Assembly: GCA_902806415.1 (NCBI GenBank)
Contig: CADCWN010000161.1
Span: 1-46,141, forward strand
Source of the DNA: an uncultured Thermomicrobiales bacterium
GTDB taxonomy: Bacteria; Chloroflexota; Chloroflexia; Thermomicrobiales; CADCWN01
Direction: 5' to 3'
DNA length: 46,141 bases
The position numbers and the translations under genes are program-made. Below, in pieces: positions 7,934-15,705 of this stretch. The first letter of the stretch is position 1. The number at the start of each line of letters is the position of its first letter. The notes under the pieces are model-generated. The model made no database searches, was not told the DNA's origin, and was given only the letters and a program-made list of their open reading frames with translations.

Positions 7934-8431
7934 TCAGTCAGCATCGTGGGCGGCGGGCCAGGTACCCATGATCTGGCGCAGGATGGCGAATTCTCCGAGG
8001 TGGTAAGCATTATGGTCTGCGACGAGCAGGAGCTCACGCAGGATCGTCTGGCCGTCGCCCCAGGGGATAGGGGCGTGGAGTTCGACCTGCGGGTCGTCGG
8101 CGATGGCGTAGATGGCGGCGAAGTCGGCGCGGAAGCCGTCGAGGGTGTCGGCCCAGCCCTCGGCATCGGCGGTTTCGTCGCGGGCGGGCCAGTAGTCGTC
8201 GGGCCAGCGCCGCTCCCGGTAGTCGGGGTCGCGGATGAAATCGAGGATGTCGCGCTGGACGAGGCGCAGGTGTTCGAGGAGTTGCCAGGGGCTATAGGGG
8301 ACGTGCGCCGCGCGGTCGTTCATCCGCGCGGGCGGGAAATCGGCGACCGCCTCATCAAAGGCCATGTGGGCCATGCCGCCGCGCAGCAAGGCGAGCGCTT
8401 GGTCGCGCGTGGCGCGTTCTGCAGCGTCCAT
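7934..8431 (-). CDS. DinB superfamily protein
   Basis: A 165-residue four-helix-bundle protein of the DinB/YfiT superfamily. Helix 2 carries YSPWQLLEHLRLVQRDILDFI and the last helix carries LLLVADHNAYHLGEFAILRQIMG, giving His residues placed like the metal triad of this fold (EHL and DHNAYH). A long aromatic loop (DPDYRERRWPDDYWPARDE) lies between. Members are metal-binding proteins; some act as thiol-dependent transferases, most are uncharacterised. ATG 8431 is chosen over 8464 because GGAAGGAGC lies about 8 nt upstream. Two further DinB proteins of different sequence lie at 43588-45006. Confidence 0.87.
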   Translation of the reverse strand: MDAAERATRDQALALLRGGMAHMAFDEAVADFPPARMNDRAAHVPYSPWQLLEHLRLVQRDILDFIRDPDYRERRWPDDYWPARDETADAEGWADTLDGFRADFAAIYAIADDPQVELHAPIPWGDGQTILRELLLVADHNAYHLGEFAILRQIMGTWPAAHDAD

Positions 8432-8781
8432 CGGGGCTCCTTCCGTGCTGAGCTCTTTCGCCATCGGCTGTCGGATTGCGAGGTGGGAGGATCCCTCCCC
8501 GCCGCTCCGGATGAACCGGACAATGCCCGGCGGCGACCCTCCCCTGAAGGGGGAGGGCGGGGATGGGTAGGCTGGCCCTACAGCCGATTACAAAACTGAC
8601 CGCGTACTATCGGGCCGGCCCTCGGCTTTCCGGGACCGCTACCGCAAGAGGGATACCGCGCAAGCAATACCGGTGCTGAGGGCTGCTATTGTGACGCATT
8701 GGCAATAAATGCCGAATATAGCGATGCGGATAACACGGTGCTGCTTGCAGTGGGCGAGAGCAAAAATCGATCGCGAATGGG

Positions 8782-8852
8782 AAAAAGTGGAGCCCCCGGA
8801 CCGCCGCCAAACAGTCCGGGGGCTAGAAGAGGGAGGATGGAGTGTGACCCGC
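8782..8852 (-). ncRNA. Candidate short minus-strand transcript ending in a terminator-like hairpin
   Basis: On the minus strand the promoter-like pair at 8860-8888 is followed about 30 nt later by an 11-bp perfect stem (arms 8814-8824 and 8791-8801, AGCCCCCGGAC/GTCCGGGGGCT) and then CCAC plus five T. This would make an RNA of about 70 nt. The 614 bp between the DinB gene (start 8431) and the Rrf2 gene (start 9046) otherwise holds no credible ORF, and parts are visibly poorer in G+C than the genes. This is inference from signals only; no RNA family is recognised. Confidence 0.3.
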
Positions 8853-8859
8853 CGTCAAT

Positions 8860-8888
8860 AGAGTACCACTGTACGTACAACATGTCAA
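8860..8888 (-). promoter_or_regulatory. Sigma-70-type promoter candidate reading leftward
   Basis: Read on the minus strand: TTGACA (8883-8888), 17-nt spacer, TACTCT (8860-8865). The -35 is consensus and the spacing ideal; the -10 is weak. The only thing directly downstream is the hairpin plus T-tract at 8782-8824. Confidence 0.4.
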
Positions 8889-9045
8889 GCCCCCGAGCGA
8901 CCAACTATTTGCCACCCTCTCGGGCTTCTGGTATCGTCGCGCGACAGCGGCGCGACGACGCGCCTCCTTCGCACACTGCGGTTTTTGGTGCGCTCTTGTC
9001 CCTCGCGTCCCTCGTCCGCTGTCGCGCATTTGCATGGGGTGGCCG

Positions 9046-9477
9046 GTGAAATTATCGAGTCGGAGCGAATATGGGGTCCGCGCCTTGCTGGAATTGGCCC
9101 AGCGGCGCGGCCAGGGTCCGATCCAGAGCCGCGAGATCGCCGAGCGGCAGGACATCCCCGATGCCTACCTGAACCAGTTGTTGCTGATCCTCCGCAAGGC
9201 GGGGATCGTGCAGAGCGTGCGCGGCCCGGCGGGGGGACACCTGCTGGCGCGGGCACCCGAGCAAGTGACGCTGGCCGAGGTGATCGGGGCGCTCGAAGGG
9301 CTGCCCCAGACCGAGGGTGTCGGGAATGAGGCCGGTGGGCGTGGCGACGACTGGGCGGTACGCTGGATCGGCGGGCAAATCGACGAGGCGGTCGCCCGGG
9401 TCCTGGGCGAGATCACCCTGGAGACGTTATTGACCCGCAAGCAGGCCCGCGAGAATATCTTCACCTATCAGATCTGA
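9046..9477 (+). CDS. Rrf2 family transcriptional regulator
   Basis: A 143-residue winged-helix regulator of the Rrf2 family (IscR/CymR/NsrR relatives). The signature is complete: VKLSSRSEYGVRALLELAQRRG, SREIAERQDIPDAYLNQLLLILRKAGIVQSVRGPAGGHLLARAPEQVTLAEVIGALEG. The C-terminal half lacks the three clustered cysteines that bind an Fe-S cluster in IscR and NsrR, so it is more like cluster-free CymR-type regulators. GTG 9046 is chosen because family members start with MKLS; ATG 9034 is a possible alternative without a Shine-Dalgarno site. cysK follows 210 bp downstream in the same orientation, suggesting control of cysteine synthesis as for CymR. Confidence 0.9.
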   Translation: MKLSSRSEYGVRALLELAQRRGQGPIQSREIAERQDIPDAYLNQLLLILRKAGIVQSVRGPAGGHLLARAPEQVTLAEVIGALEGLPQTEGVGNEAGGRGDDWAVRWIGGQIDEAVARVLGEITLETLLTRKQARENIFTYQI

Positions 9478-9541
9478 ACGCGACCTCCCGTTCTCTCTTC
9501 GCCCCAGCGCGATCAGGGGAATAGGGTCGCCCAGACGGTTG

Positions 9542-9570
9542 TTGACTATATAGATTGACAATGCTACCTT
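9542..9570 (+). promoter_or_regulatory. AT-rich promoter/operator candidate ahead of cysK
   Basis: TTGACT (9542-9547), 17-nt spacer and TACCTT (9565-9570) form a plausible promoter for cysK. Within it TTGAC occurs twice, 13 nt apart (9542 and 9555), flanking TATATAGA, an AT-rich island in a GC-rich genome. Being between an Rrf2 regulator and cysK, it is a reasonable operator for that regulator; binding itself is inference. Confidence 0.45.
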
Positions 9571-9687
9571 TGGGCGTGTGGTGGCTTGTGCCGGCCGCGC
9601 CCGGCGCGTTGTCCATCGTGGCGGTCGCAATACTTGCGGCGGTTATGGCAGTGATGGCGGTGTGGAAGGCAAGGAGAACTCCCCGTT

Positions 9688-10674
9688 ATGAGCACAACGA
9701 TCAAGAATCCCGCCGAGTTGGTGCGCCGCGAGCGCCCGAAGATCGCCGATGACGCGACACAATTGATCGGCAACACGCCCCTGGTGCGCCTCAATCGCGT
9801 GACCGAGGGCGCGGGGGCGACGGTGGTGGCGAAGGTCGAGTCGTTCTCGCCCGGTTTCAGCGTGAAGGATCGGATCGGCGTGGCGATGGTCCTCGACGCC
9901 GAGGAGCGCGGCGAGATCAGCCCCGGCAAGACGACGATCGTGGAGCCGACGAGCGGCAACACCGGGATCGCGCTGGCCTGGGTCGCGGCGGCGCGCGGCT
10001 ATAAGATCATCCTGACGATGCCGGAGACGATGAGCACCGAGCGGCGGATGCTGCTGAAGGGTTATGGCGCGGAGTTGGTCCTGACGCCCGGCTCCGGCGG
10101 CATGTCGGGCGCGGTGCAGAAGGCCGAGGAGATCGTGGCGCAGACGCCCGACGCCTGGATGCCCCAGCAGTTCAAGAACCCCTCGAACCCGGAGATCCAC
10201 CGGAAGACGACGGCGGTCGAGATCTGGCAGGACACCGACGGCGAGATCGATATCCTCGTCGGCGGGATCGGCACGGGCGGGACGATCACCGGCGCGGGCG
10301 AGGTGCTGAAGGGGCTGAAGCCGTCGCTCCAGGTGGTCGCGGTCGAGCCGACCGAGTCGCCGATCCTGACCGACGGGAAGTTCGGCCCCCACAAGATCCA
10401 GGGGATCGGCGCGAACTTCGTGCCGGACGTGCTGAATCGCGAGGTCTACGACGAGGTCTTCCACGTCTCCGGCGACGAAGCGATGGCGATGGCTCGCCGC
10501 CTGATGCGCGAGGAAGGGCTGCTGAAGGGGATCAGCTGCGGCGCGGCGGTCCACGCGGCGGTCGAGGTGGCGAAGCGCCCGGAGAACGCCGGGAAACTGA
10601 TCGTCGTTGTCACGCCGGACACCGGCGAGCGCTACCTGAGCACGGCGCTGTTCGCGGACCTGCGCGAGTCGTAG
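9688..10674 (+). CDS. cysK: Cysteine synthase A (O-acetylserine sulfhydrylase)
   Basis: A 328-residue PLP enzyme that makes cysteine from O-acetylserine and sulfide. Visible hallmarks: [11 protein letters not shown] near residue 30, the Schiff-base lysine K60 in [11 protein letters not shown], the substrate loop [12 protein letters not shown] (about 86-97), the phosphate-binding [13 protein letters not shown] (about 188-200), [11 protein letters not shown] and the late [11 protein letters not shown] serine region. A short N-terminal extension ([22 protein letters not shown]) precedes the domain. AAGGAGA lies about 11 nt before ATG 9688. It sits downstream of an Rrf2 regulator, as in CymR/cysK arrangements. 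No serine acetyltransferase gene is in the window. Confidence 0.96.
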   Translation: MSTTIKNPAELVRRERPKIADDATQLIGNTPLVRLNRVTEGAGATVVAKVESFSPGFSVKDRIGVAMVLDAEERGEISPGKTTIVEPTSGNTGIALAWVAAARGYKIILTMPETMSTERRMLLKGYGAELVLTPGSGGMSGAVQKAEEIVAQTPDAWMPQQFKNPSNPEIHRKTTAVEIWQDTDGEIDILVGGIGTGGTITGAGEVLKGLKPSLQVVAVEPTESPILTDGKFGPHKIQGIGANFVPDVLNREVYDEVFHVSGDEAMAMARRLMREEGLLKGISCGAAVHAAVEVAKRPENAGKLIVVVTPDTGERYLSTALFADLRES

Positions 10675-10683
10675 GGGAGCGAG

Positions 10684-10879
10684 AGAGCGGTCAGCGGTCA
10701 GCGATCAGCGGTCAGTAAGGGGCGCGGCGCGGGATGGTTCCCGCGCCGCGCTTTTACCTCTCCCCCGGCCCCTCCCCCGAAAGGAGAGGGGTGATTCGTT
10801 CGTGTACCACGGGCTTTCTTCATGGCCGCCGAGCCCCTGGCGAGGCACCCCTCTCCTTTCGGGGGAGGGGCCGGGGGAG
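10684..10879. repeat. Heptamer array plus 34-bp perfect inverted repeat
   Basis: Just after cysK, 10686-10716 is a tandem array of GCGGTCA/GCGATCA heptamers. Then arms 10760-10793 and 10846-10879 pair exactly over 34 bp (CTCCCCCGGCCCCTCCCCCG followed by AAAGGAGAGGGGTG) around a 52-nt loop. The structure fills the gap between convergent cysK and the DDAH-like gene and could act as a bidirectional terminator. Confidence 0.85.
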
Positions 10880-10894
10880 GGGGTTCAACTCCCC

Positions 10895-11851
10895 TCACAC
10901 CTCTTCCCTTCTTAGGAAGGCGGTCATGCAGTGGATGCCGCCCCCGGCCTTGATCAGCTCGTCCACCTCGATCTCGACCGTCTCGACGCCGGCCTCGTGG
11001 TAGCGCGCCCGCAGGCGTTCGCCACCGGTCGGCATCAGGATCTTGCCGGGTGCCAGGGCGACGAAGTTCAGCGGCAGGCACCCTTGCGCCTCGACCTCGT
11101 CCTCGACCTCCACGAAGCGGAAGCCGCGCTCGTGCAGGGTCCGCCAGACCGGGAACGGGGTGCGGCGCGGCCAGATCGCGGCGAGGTCACGGTCGGGGAA
11201 GTTGAGGACCCCATCGAGGTGCATCGTGCCGAACGGCAGTTGGACGCGCACGACCTCGACGCCGAGCGAGCGCAGCGCCCACTCGACCTGCTCGGCCCCC
11301 GCGCGGTTGGTCCGCAGTCCCTCCGCGAGGAAGCAGAGGTCGCGACCCACCCAGGAGACGTCGGCCCCCTCGAACGTCCCCGCGCCGTGGACGGACATCA
11401 GGATCGGCACGCCGAGCCGCCCCAGTGCCTCCGTGACGTAGCGCTCCTCCCCGGCGCGCACCGTCGAGGCCGGGCGCGCGATGATCGCCCCGGCGGGGGT
11501 CATCAGCATCAGGTCGCGGCAGAAGAGGGCGTTCGGCTTGTCGGGGCGACTCCCCGGCACCAGGTGGACGGCGACCCCATGTGCCTCGTAGGCCGCCACC
11601 AGCGCGCCGTGCTGGGTGCGGGCGCGGTCGGGATCGAGCGGGGCGCGCATCTGCGCCGCCTCGAAATCGGCGATCTGGTCCAATTCCGGCCCAGGACTCT
11701 TCAGCAGCACCGCGCGCAGGGCGCCGCACTCCGATGAGACGCCCCAGTCCCCCCACGCTTCGACGAAATCAGCCCGTTCGCTACCGCGCGGCGACCAGGT
11801 CGCGCCGCCATACGCCGCCGTCATCCCGCTCTTGATCGCGCTCGCTGTCAT
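10895..11851 (-). CDS. Dimethylarginine dimethylaminohydrolase/amidinotransferase family protein
   Basis: A 318-residue member of the guanidino-group-modifying superfamily (DDAH, arginine deiminase, amidinotransferases). The expected active-site set is present: D113 in FCRDLML, E161 in GTFEGADV, H211 in MHLDGVLNF and nucleophile C308 in GGGIHCMTAF. The enzyme would hydrolyse or transfer the guanidino carbon of an arginine derivative; length and single-domain layout favour a DDAH-like hydrolase, but the substrate is not proved. ATG 11851 is preceded by AAGGAGG, and the upstream open frame is repeat sequence. It stands alone between repeat blocks and converges on cysK. Confidence 0.85.
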   Translation of the reverse strand: MTASAIKSGMTAAYGGATWSPRGSERADFVEAWGDWGVSSECGALRAVLLKSPGPELDQIADFEAAQMRAPLDPDRARTQHGALVAAYEAHGVAVHLVPGSRPDKPNALFCRDLMLMTPAGAIIARPASTVRAGEERYVTEALGRLGVPILMSVHGAGTFEGADVSWVGRDLCFLAEGLRTNRAGAEQVEWALRSLGVEVVRVQLPFGTMHLDGVLNFPDRDLAAIWPRRTPFPVWRTLHERGFRFVEVEDEVEAQGCLPLNFVALAPGKILMPTGGERLRARYHEAGVETVEIEVDELIKAGGGIHCMTAFLRREEV

Positions 11852-11872
11852 CGTTGCCTCCTTGGTCAGTGG

Positions 11873-12088
11873 GTGTAGTGGGCGAGTGGGCCAGCGGGCC
11901 AGTAAGATGTTTGTGGGGAGCCGCACAGGTCGGATGTAGGGGTGTTGCCTACGCCCGCCCGTCGTCCTGCCACCAACGCCCGTAGAAGTCCCGGCGTGGG
12001 TGGGCGTAGGCAATACCCCCCTACAACCACAGGCAATGCCTTTCCGTTAACCCCCTACTGGCCCACCGGCCCACTACGCCCACTCGTC
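11873..12088. repeat. Nested repeat: GTGGGCCAG-type outer arms around two REP-like palindromes
   Basis: Outer arms about 11876-11905 (GTAGTGGGCGAGTGGGCCAG) and 12054-12085 (complement) enclose two REP-like palindromes at 11935-11958 and 12000-12027, each a variant of GGGGCGTAT/ATACGCCCC. The whole 11852-12267 gap between divergent genes has no credible ORF; the start-proximal part (12089-12267) shows nothing I can assign beyond the Shine-Dalgarno site of the next gene. The layout repeats that of 17857-18214. Confidence 0.8.
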
Positions 12089-12267
12089 CACCCGTCTTGT
12101 CCCGCCCTCTTTCGATCGCGTACCATGCCGCTACAGTGGGTATGACAACATGACTTTGCCCAGGCGTCAATACGCCGTGCGGCTTGGGTCGAAGGTCGAA
12201 GGTCGAATGGCCGAAGGGGGGTGCGTGTTGCCCCGCCCGAGCAAGGGCCGACTGTAAGGAGAAGGGT

Positions 12268-13842
12268 ATGCTGTCGCGTCGCCGTTTCGCGCCGTTCCGG
12301 GCGCTGTTCGTCGCCTTCCTGGCGCTGAGCGCAGCTTTGGCCGCGCTGCCGAGCCCGGTCGTCGCCGCCGGGGATGCGCCGGTCATCGAGGGGTTCGAGC
12401 GGGTCTGGGCGCGCACCGACGAGCCGGGCGCGCGGGGCGACCGCACCTTCATCTGGGGGCCGGAGCCGACCGTGCCGCTGGTGATCGGGGAGCCGCTGGC
12501 GGGGCTTGGCCTGCCGGGCGACGAGCGACCGGTCCTCTACTGGGACAAGGCGCGGATGGAGGTCAACGACCCGGCGGGTGATGTGCGCGGGCAGTATTAC
12601 GTGACGAACGGCCTCCTGGTCTCCGAGATGGTCCAAGGGCGGATTCAGGTCGGCGTCAACCCGCTGCGCTACGCCGAGCGCGCCCCCGCCGAGGTGCCAT
12701 TCGGCGATCCCGACGACCCGACCGGGCCGACCTACCGGTCGTTCGCCGGGCTGCTGGGGGCCGCGCCGCTCGCGGCCGGGCAGCCGGTGACGCAGGGGGT
12801 CGATCGGGCGGGCAGGGTGAGCGCCGCCGACGCGGGCGGCGTGACCTGCCAGGCGGTCGTGCCGGAGACGAAGCATTGCATTGCCGCGCCGTTCTGGGAG
12901 TTCCTCAACCTGCGCGGCGCGCTCTTCGACTACGACAGCGAGACGGTGGCGACCGGCGCGCTCTTCGACCCGCTCTTCTACGCGACCGGCCTGCCGATCA
13001 CCGAGCCGTACTGGGTCACCGTGAAGGCGGCGGGGAAGCCGACCCGCATCCTGATCCAACTCTTCGAGCGCCGCACCCTGACCTACAACCCCGCCAACGG
13101 CGCGGCAAGCCGGGTCGAAATGGGCAATGTCGGGCTGCACTACTACAACTGGCGCTACACAGCCCTGCAACCGGGCGACCCGCAGACCGGGCTAGACCCG
13201 GCGATGCGTGGGGCGATCGGGGCGATTTCCGATGCCGGGCCGAAGTTCCGCTACCTGCCAGGGGCGGTCGCGGGGCGTTACCAGTTGCTCTTCCAGGATC
13301 TCAGCGCGGACGGCTCGTATGGCTTCGCCAGTCGGCAGTACCACCTGATCGCGGTTGACAGCGGCTACGCGGCCAAGCCGCGCGGCGCGGGGATCATCCT
13401 CGTCCATGAGATGCAGCACGCGCGCGACTTCAACGCGATCGGCAACGCGCGCAACGCCAAAGAATGCTACGCCTTCGAGGCGCGCGGCTTCCTGACCGAA
13501 GCCTATCTCTGGCAGACCTGGTACGGGGCGGCCGGGAAGTCGCCAACAGGCGACCCGCTGGAGCGCGAGGAGAATTCGATCCTGCGGCAGATCCGCGAGA
13601 ATCCGACGGCGTTCGTCAACTCGCTGATCAAGGCATACACCGAGAATGGGCAATGCACGGCCTACGCGAGGGGCGGCATCCCCGACCGGCTGCTGACGAT
13701 CGAGGGGCTGCCGGAGGGGATCGCCGCCGATCTCCCGACCGAGCAAGTTTTTGCCGCGCTGAAGGTCGCGCTGGCGAGCGATGAGACGACCCTGGCCGCG
13801 TTCGCCGCGGCGGACCCGACGGTGGTGATCACGCCGCGGTAG
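12268..13842 (+). CDS. Secreted Chloroflexota-type protein with C-terminal HExxH metallopeptidase-like domain
   Basis: A 524-residue exported protein. The N-terminus MLSRRRFAPFRALFVAFLALSAALA is a signal peptide, with cleavage likely after VVAAG (about 35). Residues 38-300 form a domain with WART, TFIWGPEP, YYVTNGLLVSEMVQG, FYATGLPITEPYWV, FERRTLTYNPANG and GNVGLHYYNWRY, a pattern I associate with secreted Chloroflexota proteins of unknown function. The C-terminal part (about 310-524) holds ILVHEMQHARDF with H380-E381-x-x-H384, and Glu404 in YAFEARGF 20 residues later as a possible third zinc ligand, the gluzincin arrangement. It is predicted to be an extracytoplasmic zinc peptidase; activity is inferred. 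AAGGAGAAGGG precedes ATG 12268. No partner gene is evident. Confidence 0.8.
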   Translation: MLSRRRFAPFRALFVAFLALSAALAALPSPVVAAGDAPVIEGFERVWARTDEPGARGDRTFIWGPEPTVPLVIGEPLAGLGLPGDERPVLYWDKARMEVNDPAGDVRGQYYVTNGLLVSEMVQGRIQVGVNPLRYAERAPAEVPFGDPDDPTGPTYRSFAGLLGAAPLAAGQPVTQGVDRAGRVSAADAGGVTCQAVVPETKHCIAAPFWEFLNLRGALFDYDSETVATGALFDPLFYATGLPITEPYWVTVKAAGKPTRILIQLFERRTLTYNPANGAASRVEMGNVGLHYYNWRYTALQPGDPQTGLDPAMRGAIGAISDAGPKFRYLPGAVAGRYQLLFQDLSADGSYGFASRQYHLIAVDSGYAAKPRGAGIILVHEMQHARDFNAIGNARNAKECYAFEARGFLTEAYLWQTWYGAAGKSPTGDPLEREENSILRQIRENPTAFVNSLIKAYTENGQCTAYARGGIPDRLLTIEGLPEGIAADLPTEQVFAALKVALASDETTLAAFAAADPTVVITPR

Positions 13843-13894
13843 GGGGCGGTTGTCGGTGGTGTTAGGGCGTCAGACGTACCGAGGGGTTGAAACC

Positions 13895-14068
13895 CCCGGC
13901 TGAGGGCTGCGCCACGAAGTACCCATGAAGGGCATGAATCCGCCTGTGCGGACTGGAATAATGGTACCCATCACCCTTGCAGATCGGCACCGAGTCGCGA
14001 CACGGCCCAGTCCGCGCAGGCGGATTCATGCCCTTCATGGGTACTTCGTGGCGCAGCCCTCAGCCGGG
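13895..14068. repeat. 62-bp near-perfect inverted repeat of the CACGAAG family
   Basis: Arms 13895-13956 and 14007-14068 match as reverse complements over 62 bp with one mismatch (CCCGGCTGAGGGCTGCG...). The motifs CCGGCTGA and CACGAAGT recur in the repeats at 15179-15230, 26727-26927 and 36481-36600. The element separates the secreted peptidase gene from the aldo/keto reductase gene and contains no ORF of interest. Confidence 0.88.
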
Positions 14069-14134
14069 ACTTCAGTCCAACGGCACCACCGCCTTTCCTG
14101 GATCAACCATCCAAGCCCCATCGGCCCCCAGTCC

Positions 14135-14143
14135 TGATATACT
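14135..14143 (+). promoter_or_regulatory. Extended -10 promoter candidate for the aldo/keto reductase gene
   Basis: TGATATACT (14135-14143) is an extended -10 element (TGn plus TATACT) placed about 52 nt before the start codon at 14195. No clear -35 box is seen, which is acceptable for extended -10 promoters. Confidence 0.4.
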
Positions 14144-14194
14144 CGCGGCGATAATCGGCGACCGGCGTGGCTTTGACGTGAAGGAGAGGGACCG

Positions 14195-15109
14195 ATGGAG
14201 TACCGGACACTCGGCAAGACCGGGGAGCGGGTCAGCGCGATCGGGATCGGCGGGGCGCACGCGGCGCGGCCGGACGATCCGGCGGAGACGACGCGGATTA
14301 TCCGCACGGCGATCGATGCGGGGATCACCTTCATGGACAACTGCTGGGACTATTCCGGCGGCCACGCCGAGGAGCGGATGGGCGAGGCGCTGCGCGATGG
14401 CTATCGCGAGCGCGTCTTCCTGATGACCAAGATCGACGGGCACACCGCTGAGGCGGCCGCGCAGCAGATCGACCAGTCCCTGCGACGGCTCCAAACCGAC
14501 CGGATCGACCTGATCCAGATCCACGAGGTCATCCGACTCGACGATCCCGAGAAAGTCTTCGCGCCGGGCGGGGCGATGGAGGCGCTGCTGGCGGCGCAGC
14601 GGGCCGGTAAGCTCCGCTACATCGGCTTCACCGGCCACAAGGATCCGGACATCCACCTGAAGATGCTCGATGCGGGCTACGACTGGGACACCGTGCAGAT
14701 GCCGCTCAACTGCGTGGACCGGCATCACCGCAGCTTCGAGGAGAAGGTGTTGCCGGTCCTGGTCGAGCGCAATATCGGCGTCCTGGGGATGAAGCCGCTG
14801 GCGGCGGGCGACGCGGTGAAGAGCGGCGCGGCGACGGCGGAGGAATGCCTGCGCTACGCGATGAGCCTGCGGACCTCAGTGGTGATCACCGGCTGCGACA
14901 CAATGGCGATCGCGGAGCAGGCGATCCGCGCCTGGCGCGATTTCACGCCGATGTCGCCGGAGGAGATGGACGCGCTGCGGGCGCGCACGGCGGCGCACGC
15001 GGCGGGCGGCAAGCTGGAAGGCTACAAGGTCAGCGACCGCTTCGACGGCACGACGAAGAACCCGCACTGGCTGACGACCGCGATGGTGACGCTGGACGCG
15101 GCGGATTAG
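14195..15109 (+). CDS. Aldo/keto reductase
   Basis: A 304-residue NAD(P)H-dependent oxidoreductase of the AKR superfamily, a TIM barrel. The catalytic tetrad is readable: D48 in TFMDNCWDYS, Y53, K79 in LMTKIDGH and H110 in DLIQIHEV. YIGFTGHKDPDIHL and NIGVLGMKPLAAGDAV match the later barrel strands, and ITGCDTMAIAEQAIRA corresponds to the cofactor-binding end. The substrate (a carbonyl compound) is not predictable. ATG 14195 is preceded by GAAGGAGAGGG. It appears monocistronic, with a repeat upstream and an intergenic region of 328 bp downstream. Confidence 0.93.
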   Translation: MEYRTLGKTGERVSAIGIGGAHAARPDDPAETTRIIRTAIDAGITFMDNCWDYSGGHAEERMGEALRDGYRERVFLMTKIDGHTAEAAAQQIDQSLRRLQTDRIDLIQIHEVIRLDDPEKVFAPGGAMEALLAAQRAGKLRYIGFTGHKDPDIHLKMLDAGYDWDTVQMPLNCVDRHHRSFEEKVLPVLVERNIGVLGMKPLAAGDAVKSGAATAEECLRYAMSLRTSVVITGCDTMAIAEQAIRAWRDFTPMSPEEMDALRARTAAHAAGGKLEGYKVSDRFDGTTKNPHWLTTAMVTLDAAD

Positions 15110-15178
15110 ACCGTTCCGGTGGGGTATACGGCATCGAGCGTGGGTGCTGCCGGTGGCTACTGGCGAGCGGTGGCCGCC

Positions 15179-15230
15179 GATTGAAATCGGCGCTAGGTGG
15201 CTGCGGCCACGAAGCCTACTGAAGTAGGCT
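15179..15230. repeat. Short copy of the CACGAAG-family repeat
   Basis: Contains GATTGAAATCGGCGCTAGG, then GGCCACGAAGCCTACTGAAG, resembling one arm of the longer elements at 13895-14068 and 36481-36600. The gap 15110-15437 between the aldo/keto reductase and TM2 genes holds this fragment and the hairpin at 15392-15421, and nothing else I can support. Confidence 0.55.
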
Positions 15231-15391
15231 AGGCTCGATCGGAGTGCAAAGACAATCGCATTACGCAACACAGGGTCCAGCATTTGGCAGTAGTCTTGCA
15301 GCAAATCCCCCCTCCTCGGATGGTCCGGGGACCCGCTTGCGGGTGGCGGGGTGCCGAGCGGCTGCGAGGCGGGGTGAGGGTCGAACGCACA

Positions 15392-15421
15392 CGGGCGGGC
15401 ACCGGGACCGGTGCCCGCCCG
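15392..15421. terminator. Strong 14-bp hairpin between convergent genes
   Basis: CGGGCGGGCACCGG (15392-15405) pairs exactly with 15408-15421. It lies 16 bp past the TM2 stop codon on the minus strand and downstream of the aldo/keto reductase on the plus strand, so it could end transcription from both sides. There is no T-run, so this is a likely but unproved terminator. Confidence 0.5.
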
Positions 15422-15437
15422 CTGCTTTGCCCCCTCG

Positions 15438-15647
15438 TCAGACCAGCGCATTGCCCTGCGCGTCGGTCATCTTGCGCGTGGCGATCAGGATGATGTCGAT
15501 CAGCCACCAGAGACCGAAGCCACCGCCGGTGACCAGCTTGAGGATCCCCAGCAGGGCATAGCCGAGATAGAAGCGATCGATGCCGAGACCGCCGAGGAAG
15601 ATGCTGAGGATCAGGGTTGTCGTGAACGATTTGCCGCTCGATCGCAT
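15438..15647 (-). CDS. TM2 domain-containing membrane protein
   Basis: A 69-residue membrane protein with the TM2 domain: SFTTTLILSIFLGGLGIDRFYLGYALLGILKLVTGGGFGLWWLIDIILI. Two transmembrane helices are separated by the conserved turn GIDRFYLG, with the second helix containing GGxGxWWLIDI. TM2 proteins are widespread in bacteria and their role is unknown. A short hydrophilic tail (ATRKMTDAQGNALV) completes the usual family length. ATG 15647 has GGGAGGAG about 12 nt upstream. The guaA gene ends 58 bp upstream on the same strand. Confidence 0.92.
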   Translation of the reverse strand: MRSSGKSFTTTLILSIFLGGLGIDRFYLGYALLGILKLVTGGGFGLWWLIDIILIATRKMTDAQGNALV

Positions 15648-15705
15648 CCGCTGTACCGCTCCTCCCGATGTTGAACACCGCGATCCGTGAGGATCGCGCT
15701 AGAAG

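Noticed and set aside
8686-8904. 72-codon minus-strand frame upstream of the Rrf2 gene
   Set aside because: It has no ribosome-binding site, no recognisable motif, and spans the terminator-like hairpin.
9561-9752. 63-codon frame encoding a hydrophobic segment (VPAAPGALSIVAVAILAAVM) ahead of cysK
   Set aside because: It has no ribosome-binding site, its first bases are part of the promoter-like element, and it overlaps the first 65 bases of cysK in another frame.
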